From an uncultured Bacteroidota bacterium (GTDB lineage Bacteria; Bacteroidota; Bacteroidia; Chitinophagales; Chitinophagaceae), in the NCBI GenBank assembly GCA_903913355.1, contig CAIWKU010000158.1, forward strand, positions 1 to 6,168: a stretch of 6,168 nucleotides of DNA, given 5' to 3'. Shown here one piece after another: positions 1 through 5,991 of the stretch. Both the position numbers and the translations under genes were made by a program. A model generated the notes under the pieces. The model worked only from the letters and a program-made list of their open reading frames with translations. It was not told where the DNA came from and did not search any database. Position 1 is the first letter of the stretch. Every line of letters begins with the position of its first letter.

Positions 1-438
1 AATTCATATAAAGTGCTTTTTTGGCCGGAGTTGGTGTTATCACCAACACATTGCATTACCAAAGTATCGCCTTCAAAAATAGTTAGAAAGATCCAGATAC
101 CAATTCTATTTCCTTCGTATTCGCGTCTTATTTCACTCGGTTCTGCTTCGTTTGCAACCGAAGCTTCTTCGGGTTTTCTTCGGTTACAACCGAAGCCGCT
201 TCGGTTGTAACCGAAGAAATATAAACCCAGATACGACGCAAATACATCGAAAACCCGACCAAACGATTTCTAAAAGGGCTGGTATTGAGGATACTATTGG
301 TGCCAGAAATGAGTCTAACTGACTGAAAAACAAATGTTTGTGGCATTTGGAACCTTTGTATGGCATTTTTAAATACTGTAATGGGCCGGAAACCACCAAA
401 AACTGTCTGAATTCCTTTCCCATCTCCCTTCAGTTCCC
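1..438. other. Gene-free region upstream of rpsA, containing a repeat cluster
   Basis: I find no gene I can support here. Frames are open on both strands near the left edge. One + frame runs from the edge to a stop inside the inverted repeat at about 208-210. One - frame runs from about 269 back to the edge with no ATG before position 56. Neither translation is recognisable, and both cross the palindromic repeats, whose symmetry tends to keep several frames open. The region holds the repeat cluster at 146-219, a 10-nt inverted pair around it (169-178 and 249-258), and from about 416 the rpsA promoter. Between 260 and 415 I see no further structure. A partial gene running off the left edge cannot be excluded. 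Confidence 0.6.
146..219. repeat. Palindromic repeat cluster with a perfect 21-bp inverted repeat
   Basis: Three copies of an 18-nt unit built on CTTCGGTT-NN-AACCGAAG lie at 146-163 (degenerate), 178-195 and 199-216. Each of the last two is itself a perfect 8-bp palindrome with a 2-nt centre. They are also exact reverse complements of each other, so 175-195 and 199-219 form one perfect 21-bp stem with a CCG loop at 196-198. The half-site AACCGAAG occurs at 156-163, 188-195 and 209-216. There is no T-tract on either side in either direction, so it is not a standard intrinsic terminator. It could be a REP-like or MITE-like intergenic element, a protein-binding array or a structured RNA. I do not recognise it as a named family. 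Confidence 0.85.
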
Positions 439-446
439 TACCTTTG
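416..446 (+). promoter_or_regulatory. Predicted rpsA promoter (Bacteroidetes type)
   Basis: TACCTTTG at 439-446 matches the Bacteroidetes -7 consensus TAnnTTTG exactly. TTTC at 416-419 is one base from the -33 consensus TTTG, with exactly 19 nt between the two boxes. Initiation would be expected around 450-454, giving a leader of about 25 nt before the ATG at 477. The promoter also decides the gene start: an upstream in-frame TTG at 444-446 lies within the -7 box and so should not be in the transcript. Confidence 0.7.
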
Positions 447-450
447 CTGC

Positions 451-470
451 CCCGAAATAAAACCCTCGGG
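451..470 (+). promoter_or_regulatory. Short hairpin in the rpsA mRNA leader
   Basis: CCCGA (451-455) pairs with TCGGG (466-470) across an A-rich 10-nt loop. The stem ends 6 nt before the rpsA ATG and would lie at or next to the predicted 5' end of the mRNA. S1 represses its own translation in E. coli through leader structure. A similar role here is only an inference from position, since a 5-bp stem is weak evidence. Other possible roles are mRNA 5'-end stability, or chance. Confidence 0.35.
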
Positions 471-476
471 TATTGT

Positions 477-2375
477 ATGAAATTCATTAACAAACAACTA
501 AACGCAGATGCACAGGAGAACGCTACAGCCACAGAAGCTGCAGAAGTTACTACTGCGACAACAAATGCACCTGTATCAGCGCCGGTGATTGAAACCGCGC
601 ATGATGATTTTGACTGGAGCATTGACAAACGTAATGTGAGTCATTATGCAGAAACAGAAAGAATGAAATACGACAAAGTGTATGATGGCACTTTTGTTCA
701 GATTGAAGATGGTGAAATCGTAAAAGGTGCCGTTGTGGCCTTAACGAAAACAGATGTAGTAGTAAACATCGGTTTTAAAAGTGATGGATTGGTATCATTG
801 AACGAATTCCGTGATGTACAGGGATTGAAGATCGGTGATGATGTGGAAGTAATGGTAGTAGAAAAAGAAGACAGGGGTGGTAACCTGCACCTGAGCCGCA
901 AATCTGCCCGCATTTACCGTGCATGGGAAAGAATTGTGGAAGTACATAGAACCGGCGAAGTCATTACCGGTACTGTAACCAGCAAAACAAAAGGTGGATT
1001 GATCGTGGATGTATTTGGTATGGAAACTTTCTTACCAGGTTCTCAGATCGATGTGAAACCTGTAACTGATTACGACCAGTTTGTAGGTAAAACCATGGAA
1101 TTTAAAGTGGTTAAGATCAATGAAGCCATCAAGAATGCCGTTGTATCTCATAAAGCCCTGATCGAAAGCGATATCGAAGCACAACGTGCCGAGATCATGA
1201 GCAAACTCGAAAAAGGCCAGGTACTGGAAGGTGTGGTGAAAAACATCACAGACTTTGGTGCATTTATGGACCTGGGTGGATTGGATGGTTTATTGTATAT
1301 CACCGATATTTCATGGGGACGTATCTCTCACCCAAGCGAAGTGGTGAAGATGGACCAGAAATTACAAGTGGTGGTATTGGATTTCGACGACGACAAAAAA
1401 CGTATCAGCTTAGGCCTGAAACAACTTACCCCACATCCCTGGGATGTGTTGCCTGAAGGTTTGGCAGAAGGTAGCGTAGTGAAAGGTAAAGTGGTGAATA
1501 TTGAAGATTACGGTGCATTCCTGGAAATTCAGCCGGGTGTGGAAGGACTGGTACACGTATCTGAAATTACCTGGGCCAATACGCCGATCAATGCGAAGGA
1601 ATTCTTCAAATTGGGAGATGAGTATGAAGCAAAAGTGGTAACCCTGGATAAAGACTCACGTAAAATGAGCCTGAGCATCAAACAAATGAGCCAGGATCCT
1701 TGGAATACGATCGAAACCAAATTCCCTGAAAACAGCAAACACAAAGGACTGGTTAAAAACATCACTCCTTATGGCGTATTTGTTGAACTGGAACCCGGTA
1801 TCGGTGGAATGATCCATATCAGCGATCTGAGCTGGTTAAAACGTTTCAATCACCCAACTGATTATACCAAAGTAGGCGAGCAGATCGATATCATTATCTT
1901 AAGTATTGATAAAGAAAACCGCAAACTGCAGTTAGGACATAAACAACTCGAAGAAGATCCCTGGAACGCACTGGAAGATACTTTTGCCGTTGGAACCATC
2001 CATGAAGGAACGGTTACCCGTAAAGACGATAAAGGTGCCCTGGTGCAATTACAATACGGATTGGAAGGATTTGCCCCTAACCGTCACCTGAATAAGGAAG
2101 ATGGCAAACAGGTTCAGGCTGATGAAACCGCCCAGTTCATGGTGATCGAGTTCGATCGCAATGAAAAAAGGATCGTGTTAAGTCATGCACGTATCTGGGA
2201 GCAGCAGGAAGCTGAAGTAAAAGAAGCTGCCAAAAAAGAAGCCAAAACAGAATCGGATAACACCAAGAAAGCGGTGAAAAATATCCAGGCTAAAGTTGAA
2301 AAAGCAACCCTGGGTGACCTGGGTGCGCTGGCAGAAATCAAAGCCAAATTACAGGAAGGAGAAGGCGATAAATAA
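477..2375 (+). CDS. rpsA: 30S ribosomal protein S1
   Basis: This is ribosomal protein S1, which binds mRNA on the small subunit and helps initiation on structured or Shine-Dalgarno-poor messages. The protein has 632 residues. A T/A-rich N-terminal extension (about 1-75) is followed by six S1 (OB-fold) repeats at roughly 79-141, 157-226, 244-315, 329-402, 417-489 and 504-571, then a K/E/A-rich tail (573-632). Repeats 3-5 show the hallmarks best: a YGAF or FGAF-type strand, GLxHxSD/E-type motifs, and GLKQL or GHKQL endings followed by PW. Repeat 6 is more divergent, as is usual. I chose the ATG at 477 over an in-frame TTG at 444 because the latter overlaps the -7 promoter box. No Shine-Dalgarno sequence is visible. 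The gene appears monocistronic, between its own promoter and terminator. It is longer than E. coli S1 (557 residues), mainly at the N-terminus and the charged tail. Confidence 0.97.
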   Translation: MKFINKQLNADAQENATATEAAEVTTATTNAPVSAPVIETAHDDFDWSIDKRNVSHYAETERMKYDKVYDGTFVQIEDGEIVKGAVVALTKTDVVVNIGFKSDGLVSLNEFRDVQGLKIGDDVEVMVVEKEDRGGNLHLSRKSARIYRAWERIVEVHRTGEVITGTVTSKTKGGLIVDVFGMETFLPGSQIDVKPVTDYDQFVGKTMEFKVVKINEAIKNAVVSHKALIESDIEAQRAEIMSKLEKGQVLEGVVKNITDFGAFMDLGGLDGLLYITDISWGRISHPSEVVKMDQKLQVVVLDFDDDKKRISLGLKQLTPHPWDVLPEGLAEGSVVKGKVVNIEDYGAFLEIQPGVEGLVHVSEITWANTPINAKEFFKLGDEYEAKVVTLDKDSRKMSLSIKQMSQDPWNTIETKFPENSKHKGLVKNITPYGVFVELEPGIGGMIHISDLSWLKRFNHPTDYTKVGEQIDIIILSIDKENRKLQLGHKQLEEDPWNALEDTFAVGTIHEGTVTRKDDKGALVQLQYGLEGFAPNRHLNKEDGKQVQADETAQFMVIEFDRNEKRIVLSHARIWEQQEAEVKEAAKKEAKTESDNTKKAVKNIQAKVEKATLGDLGALAEIKAKLQEGEGDK

Positions 2376-2395
2376 GCTTTTTCCCAATAAATAGT

Positions 2396-2425
2396 CAAAA
2401 AAGCTGCTGAAAAGCAGCTTTTTTG
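2396..2425 (+). terminator. Intrinsic terminator after rpsA
   Basis: A perfect 13-bp stem pairs 2396-2408 with 2413-2425 around a GAAA tetraloop (2409-2412). The GC-rich core is GCTGCT/AGCAGC, and the 3' arm carries a run of six T. It starts 20 nt after the rpsA stop. The A-run on the 5' arm means it could also work for transcription from the right. Confidence 0.93.
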
Positions 2426-2586
2426 ATGTATTAAAGAAATTAAGATATTGATAGATCCGGGTGAAATAACTACTTCATCAGTTCCAGATCCCTTATTCAA
2501 TAATCAATATTCCCTTGTTTTAGGTAATTCTTAACTACCCAAAAGCCTAAAGCAAAATCTGTGGTCATAAATTGCCCGCAAATAAC

Positions 2587-2594
2587 TAATTTTG
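2587..2594 (+). promoter_or_regulatory. Predicted bamD promoter -7 box, almost leaderless
   Basis: TAATTTTG matches TAnnTTTG exactly. No good -33 box is seen at the usual spacing (2564-2567 reads GTCA), so the promoter is weaker or the -33 contact differs. With initiation some 5-8 nt after the box, the transcript would start within a few nt of the bamD ATG at 2604. The 160 nt between the rpsA terminator and this box are AT-rich and show only a weak imperfect palindrome at about 2523-2539. Confidence 0.5.
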
Positions 2595-2603
2595 CCAACT
2601 TGT

Positions 2604-3431
2604 ATGAATAGAATTGTACTTTTTTTAATATCGGTGGTAATTCTTGCGTCTTCCTGTTCTACTAAGTTTGGTAAGATTCTGAAGAGTAAGGATTACGAGT
2701 ACAAATACAAAATGGCGGAACAGTTTTATGCCAAAAAGCAATATGGTTACGCCCAGCAATTGTATGAAGACATTTTTCCTTACGTAAAAGGAACCACACG
2801 GTATGAGGATATGTACTATAAGTTTGCGTATTCTTATTATTACGAGAAGGATTACCTGAATGCGGAGAATCTTTTCAAAACATTTGTTGAGAATTTTCCT
2901 ACCAGTCCAAAGAATGAAGAATGTGATTATATGCGGGCTTTTTGCTATTTCAGGCAATCACCCAAAGTAGAACTGGATCAGACCAATACCAATAAAACCA
3001 TGCAGCTGATGCAGGCTTTTATCAATACACACCCTTCTTCTGCCAGATTAAAAGAAGCGACAGAGATCATTGATAAATGCAGGGAGAAACTGGAAAGAAA
3101 AGAATACCTGAGTGCTGAACTATATTATAATCTCGGTTTTTACAAAGCAGCAGCCATAGCATTTGCTTCTGTTTCTGATAATTATCCGGATTCCAAAAAA
3201 GGGGATGAATACAAGGTGTTAGTGATCAAGTCCTATTATAAGTATGCTGAAATGAGTTATGAAGAGAAGCAAAAAGAGCGCTTCGAAAAAGTACTTTCAG
3301 AGTGCAACGATTTTACAGAGCGCTATGCAGACAGCAAGCACCTGGATGAAGTAAATAAAGTAAAAACACAAACCAATAATTTCTTAAAAAACCTGAAAAA
3401 TGAGCAAACTAAGAAGGCAAATGAGCGCTAA
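2604..3431 (+). CDS. bamD: Outer membrane protein assembly factor BamD (TPR lipoprotein)
   Basis: This is the BamD/YfiO family, the essential lipoprotein of the BAM complex that works with BamA to fold beta-barrel proteins into the outer membrane, anchored on its periplasmic face. The 275-residue protein starts with a lipoprotein signal: basic Arg3, hydrophobic 4-14, then the lipobox ASSC with the lipidated Cys18. The rest is TPR-like helical repeats rich in Y/F/A. Segments at about 35-63, 67-100 and 104-142 hold the first repeats, and NTHPSSARLKEA (141-152) is typical of the family. Further helices cover 165-197 and 203-262. The ATG at 2604 gives a clean signal peptide. An in-frame TTG at 2592 would fall inside the -7 box. 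The last codons overlap rpoZ, so the two are very probably co-transcribed. The bamD-rpoZ pairing is common in Bacteroidetes. Confidence 0.93.
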   Translation: MNRIVLFLISVVILASSCSTKFGKILKSKDYEYKYKMAEQFYAKKQYGYAQQLYEDIFPYVKGTTRYEDMYYKFAYSYYYEKDYLNAENLFKTFVENFPTSPKNEECDYMRAFCYFRQSPKVELDQTNTNKTMQLMQAFINTHPSSARLKEATEIIDKCREKLERKEYLSAELYYNLGFYKAAAIAFASVSDNYPDSKKGDEYKVLVIKSYYKYAEMSYEEKQKERFEKVLSECNDFTERYADSKHLDEVNKVKTQTNNFLKNLKNEQTKKANER

Positions 3432-3744
3432 TACCGCCAGTGTTGTTGAAACAAAAAGCCTGATTGATATTAAATCAAAAACAGGTAACCTGTACGAGTC
3501 TATCGCAATCATTGCCAGAAGAGCTAACCAGATCAATATTTCTCTGAGAGAAGAATTGCATAATAAACTGGAAGAGTTTGCCAGTCATACAGACAGCCTG
3601 GAAGAAATTCATGAAAACAAAGAACAGATTGAAATTTCAAGGGCTTACGAAAAAATGCCTAACCCGGCTATTTTGGCCACCCAGGAATTTATGGAAGGCA
3701 AAGTATACCATAGAAGAAATAACGATAACGATCTGTTCAGATAA
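3400..3744 (+). CDS. rpoZ: RNA polymerase omega subunit, Bacteroidetes Rpb6-like type
   Basis: This is the omega/Rpb6 family subunit, which wraps the C-terminal part of beta-prime and stabilises RNA polymerase. With the upstream start it has 114 residues. The diagnostic omega motif lies at about 29-45 (GNLYESIAIIARRANQI), comparable to the RF..V..AARRARQ region of E. coli omega. A helix with E/K residues (50-75) follows, then the Bacteroidetes-type tail EQIEISRAYEKMPNPA with an FMEGKVYHR segment near the end. Two starts are possible. ATG 3400 overlaps bamD by 32 nt. ATG 3421 overlaps by 11 nt, gives 107 residues, and has a purine-rich AAGAAGG (3411-3417) just 3 nt upstream. I cannot separate them from sequence alone. 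The gene is translationally coupled to bamD and followed by a terminator. Confidence 0.92.
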   Translation: MSKLRRQMSANTASVVETKSLIDIKSKTGNLYESIAIIARRANQINISLREELHNKLEEFASHTDSLEEIHENKEQIEISRAYEKMPNPAILATQEFMEGKVYHRRNNDNDLFR

Positions 3745-3765
3745 GCTAAATCTTTCCAAATTATT

Positions 3766-3795
3766 AAAAACGACAGTGATGAACTGTCGTTTTTT
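3766..3795 (+). terminator. Intrinsic terminator after rpoZ
   Basis: A perfect 12-bp stem pairs 3766-3777 with 3783-3794 around a GATGA loop (3778-3782). Its core is CGACAGT/ACTGTCG, followed by six T (3790-3795). The A5 run on the 5' side makes it potentially bidirectional. An outer 7-bp stem, AAGCTAA (3743-3749) with TTAGCTT (3797-3803), encloses the hairpin and includes the last bases of the rpoZ stop codon. Confidence 0.93.
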
Positions 3796-3869
3796 GTTAG
3801 CTTCAATCGGGCTTTACCTGAAATGTTTGAAATCTGTACTTGCTGGTAACAGGGAATACCGAACATTGG

Positions 3870-3877
3870 TATCTTTA
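3870..3877 (+). promoter_or_regulatory. Possible porD promoter -7 box
   Basis: TATCTTTA differs from TAnnTTTG in one base and lies 32 nt before the porD ATG. No -33 box is seen at the standard spacing. A promoter is expected here because a strong terminator separates porD from rpoZ, but this exact placement is tentative. A small inverted repeat GTGATT-TACT-AATCAC (3883-3898) follows in the presumed leader. Confidence 0.35.
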
Positions 3878-3909
3878 CAAGCGTGATTTACTAATCACAA
3901 CCCGGATAG

Positions 3910-4833
3910 ATGCATAAAAAACTGATTATATTCTCTCTTTCTTTTTTGCTGGCAGTACCGGCTGCTTTTTCGCAGGAATTACAGGCCCGGGTTACGGTAT
4001 TATCCCGCGGAATCAATTCTACAGTTGATAAAAAAATATTTACGACGCTCCAAACGCAGCTGAACAATTTGATGAATTCCAGGAGATGGACCAACGACCA
4101 GTTTCAGTCAAATGAAAAGATTGTTTGCAGCTTTATCCTGAGTGTAGAAAGTATCCTGGAAACCAATAATTATAAAGCCACACTTACTGTACAAACTGCC
4201 CGCCCGATATTCAATACTTCTTATCAATCGGCACTAGTGAATTACCTGGATGCGGATGTGGCTTTTAAGTATGTAGAATTTCAACCCGTTGAATTTAATG
4301 AGAACCGGGTACAGGGTACAGATGCTTCTGTGGCTAATTTGCCAGCCATATTTGCCTATTATGCCTATATGATTCTTGGGTTGGATTATGATTCTTTTTC
4401 ACCCAAAGGAGGAGATGAGTTTTACCGGAAAGCCCAGAATATTATCAATAATTCACCCGAAGGGAAATATATCAGCGGATGGAAAGTATTTGATGGTGTA
4501 CGAAACAGGTATTGGTTAAACGAAAACCTGATCAATACACGGTATAATATTGTACATGATGCCATGTATAAATACTATCGTTCAGGTATGGATAAACTCT
4601 ATGAAAACGAGGCGGAAGGCAGAAAAAATATATTACAAAGCCTGGCGCAATTGCAGGCGTTTAACAGAGAGAATCCCAATACCATGATATTACAGTTCTT
4701 TTTTCAGGGCAGGGCACAGGAACTGATTGGGATATTCAGAAAAGGCAGTGATGAAGAGAAAACAAAATTGATTGAACTCATCACCGAATTAGATATCGTA
4801 AATGCGCCACTTTACAAACAGGAACTAAAATGA
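3910..4833 (+). CDS. porD: DUF4835 family protein, PorD-type (type IX secretion)
   Basis: The 307-residue exported protein matches the Bacteroidetes-specific DUF4835 family, often annotated as type IX secretion protein PorD. Its exact role is not well established. A classical signal peptide is visible: HKK at 2-4, hydrophobic 5-17, and a probable cleavage after Ser21 (AFS|QE). The mature part opens with a short beta region, followed by LNNLMNSRRWTNDQF (51-65), a pattern I associate with this family. A later segment has YYAYMILGLDYDSFSPKGGDEFY, and the C-terminal third is mostly helical. No lipobox or transmembrane segment follows the signal, so a soluble periplasmic or outer-membrane-associated location is inferred. 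It overlaps the next gene by ATGA, so the two are co-transcribed. It follows bamD-rpoZ as in many Bacteroidetes, but without the coaBC gene usually lying between. Confidence 0.85.
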   Translation: MHKKLIIFSLSFLLAVPAAFSQELQARVTVLSRGINSTVDKKIFTTLQTQLNNLMNSRRWTNDQFQSNEKIVCSFILSVESILETNNYKATLTVQTARPIFNTSYQSALVNYLDADVAFKYVEFQPVEFNENRVQGTDASVANLPAIFAYYAYMILGLDYDSFSPKGGDEFYRKAQNIINNSPEGKYISGWKVFDGVRNRYWLNENLINTRYNIVHDAMYKYYRSGMDKLYENEAEGRKNILQSLAQLQAFNRENPNTMILQFFFQGRAQELIGIFRKGSDEEKTKLIELITELDIVNAPLYKQELK

Positions 4834-5213
4834 GAAAAAGAACCGGAATACTCTTTGTAATCATTTCTGTATGCCTGATCAGCAGTTGTCACCTGGGACC
4901 TGCAAAAGAAAAACCCATGGAAATCGACAGGATGAAAATGGTGATGTGGGATCTGATGAAAGCAGATGAATGGTATCTGTTAACGACAGCAAAAGATACA
5001 TTGGCCAAAACGAAACATGAGAATATCCGTTTGTATGAACAGGTGTTTTCTATACACGCTATCAAGCGCGATCAGTTTTATAACAGTTTGCAATATTACG
5101 AAGCACATCCGCTGGAAATGAAGGTATTGATGGATTCTGTAGAACAATATGGAATTCGTGCCAAGAGAAAATTAGAAGATAATAATCACGGTCAGGCGAA
5201 GCCGGCTATTTAG
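4830..5213 (+). CDS. DUF4296 family lipoprotein
   Basis: This is a small lipoprotein of 127 residues and unknown function. The N-terminus has RKR (2-4), a hydrophobic stretch 6-17 and the lipobox ISSC with lipid-attachment Cys20. The mature part resembles DUF4296: a first helix (PMEIDRMKMVMWDLMKADEW, about 30-49), then YEQVFSIHAIKRDQFYNSLQYY with a HPLEMKVLMDSV segment towards the end. The tail is hydrophilic and probably disordered. Its ATG shares four bases (ATGA) with the porD stop, which implies translational coupling. That pairing suggests an envelope role linked to PorD, but this is inference. No clear terminator follows, although CAGGCG (5193-5198) and CGCCTG (5222-5227) could form a weak hairpin around the stop codon. 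Confidence 0.82.
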   Translation: MRKRTGILFVIISVCLISSCHLGPAKEKPMEIDRMKMVMWDLMKADEWYLLTTAKDTLAKTKHENIRLYEQVFSIHAIKRDQFYNSLQYYEAHPLEMKVLMDSVEQYGIRAKRKLEDNNHGQAKPAI

Positions 5214-5248
5214 TTTGGACCCGCCTGGTTGTATTCAATGCTTGCTAT

Positions 5249-5941
5249 ATGAATAAACTATTTCAGAACGCAGATGAAGCCATCTTCGATCTGGCTGATG
5301 GGGATACCCTGATGCTGGGTGGTTTTGGGCTGAATGGCATTCCCGAAAATTGTATTTCCGCTATTGTAAAAAAAGGCGTGACTGATCTCACCTGTATTTC
5401 AAATAATGCAGGTGTTGATGATTTTGGCCTGGGTTTATTGCTGAAAACCCGGCAGATCAAAAAAATGATGAGCAGTTATGTAGGAGAAAACGCAGAGTTT
5501 GAACGTCAGTTATTAAGTGGCGAGCTGGAGGTAGACCTGATTCCACAAGGCACACTGGCTACCCGAATTCAAATGGCCGGAATGGGCATCCCTGCTTTTT
5601 TTACTCCCGCCGGATATGGAACCGAAATTGCCAATGGAAAAGAGATCCGCGAATTTGATGGCAAGATGTACCTGATGGAACATGCACTGCATGCCAAATT
5701 TGCGATCGTAAAAGCCTGGAAAGGAGATACCCTGGGCAACCTGGTATTCCGTAAAACCACCCGTAATTTTTCAACCTCCATGGCCAAGGCCGGAGATATC
5801 ACCATTGCCGAAGTAGAACAACTTGTACAACCCGGCGAACTCGACCCCGACCAGATCCATGTTCCCGGTGTATATGTACATCGAATATTTGAGGGAAAGA
5901 ACTACGAAAAACGAATTGAAAAGAAAACAGTAAAACTATAG
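5249..5941 (+). CDS. scoA: 3-oxoacid CoA-transferase subunit A
   Basis: This is the alpha subunit of a two-subunit class I CoA-transferase (SCOT type), which with ScoB moves CoA from succinyl-CoA to acetoacetate or a similar 3-oxoacid in the cytoplasm. Its 230 residues are full length for the subunit. It begins with an acidic helix (DADEAIFDLADGDTLMLGGFG) leading to the glycine-rich GGFGLNGIPE at 24-33, near the CoA-binding region. SNNAGVDDFGLGLLL follows, then YVGENAEFERQ, LIPQGTLATRIQMAGMGIPAFFTPAGYGT and the PDQIHVPGVYVHRI ending, all typical of ScoA/AtoD-like subunits. The catalytic Glu lies in the other subunit. The start is 35 nt after the DUF4296 gene, with no strong promoter between, so read-through from porD is possible. 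The physiological acceptor acid cannot be fixed from sequence. Confidence 0.94.
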   Translation: MNKLFQNADEAIFDLADGDTLMLGGFGLNGIPENCISAIVKKGVTDLTCISNNAGVDDFGLGLLLKTRQIKKMMSSYVGENAEFERQLLSGELEVDLIPQGTLATRIQMAGMGIPAFFTPAGYGTEIANGKEIREFDGKMYLMEHALHAKFAIVKAWKGDTLGNLVFRKTTRNFSTSMAKAGDITIAEVEQLVQPGELDPDQIHVPGVYVHRIFEGKNYEKRIEKKTVKL

Positions 5942-5991
5942 TTGAATACATCCTGTTCAATTATTAATTCTTAATTATTAACTGCTCTCCG

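Noticed and set aside
1..210. Open + frame from the left edge ending in the palindrome, as a possible C-terminal gene fragment
   Set aside because: The translation is not recognisable, the opposite strand is equally open, and the C-terminus would be made of the repeat sequence. A partial gene cannot be excluded but is not supported.
146..216. Repeat cluster as a CRISPR array
   Set aside because: The units are 18 nt with spacings of only 3 and 14 nt, are palindromic throughout, and have no regular unique spacers or cas genes nearby.
175..219. The 21-bp hairpin as an intrinsic terminator of an upstream gene
   Set aside because: No T-run follows the stem on either strand, unlike the two clear terminators elsewhere in the window.
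1..269. Open - strand frame running off the left edge, as a possible gene divergent from rpsA
   Set aside because: The codons near 1-100 look mildly protein-like, but there is no ATG between 269 and 57, no good TAnnTTTG box on that strand, and no recognisable domain.
444..476. Upstream TTG start for rpsA adding 11 residues
   Set aside because: The TTG is part of the predicted -7 box (439-446), so it should not be transcribed. The ATG at 477 fits better.
128..628. Long - strand frame opposite the start of rpsA
   Set aside because: It overlaps the rpsA promoter and N-terminal coding region, and its product is low complexity with repeat-derived sequence. It is a shadow of rpsA and the palindromes.
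2183..2500. - strand frame over the end of rpsA and its terminator
   Set aside because: It is antisense to the conserved rpsA tail and passes through the terminator hairpin, with no recognisable product.
3578..3886. Second + frame overlapping the end of rpoZ and the following gap
   Set aside because: It runs through the terminator, is out of frame with rpoZ, and its product resembles no family I know. It is a shadow frame.
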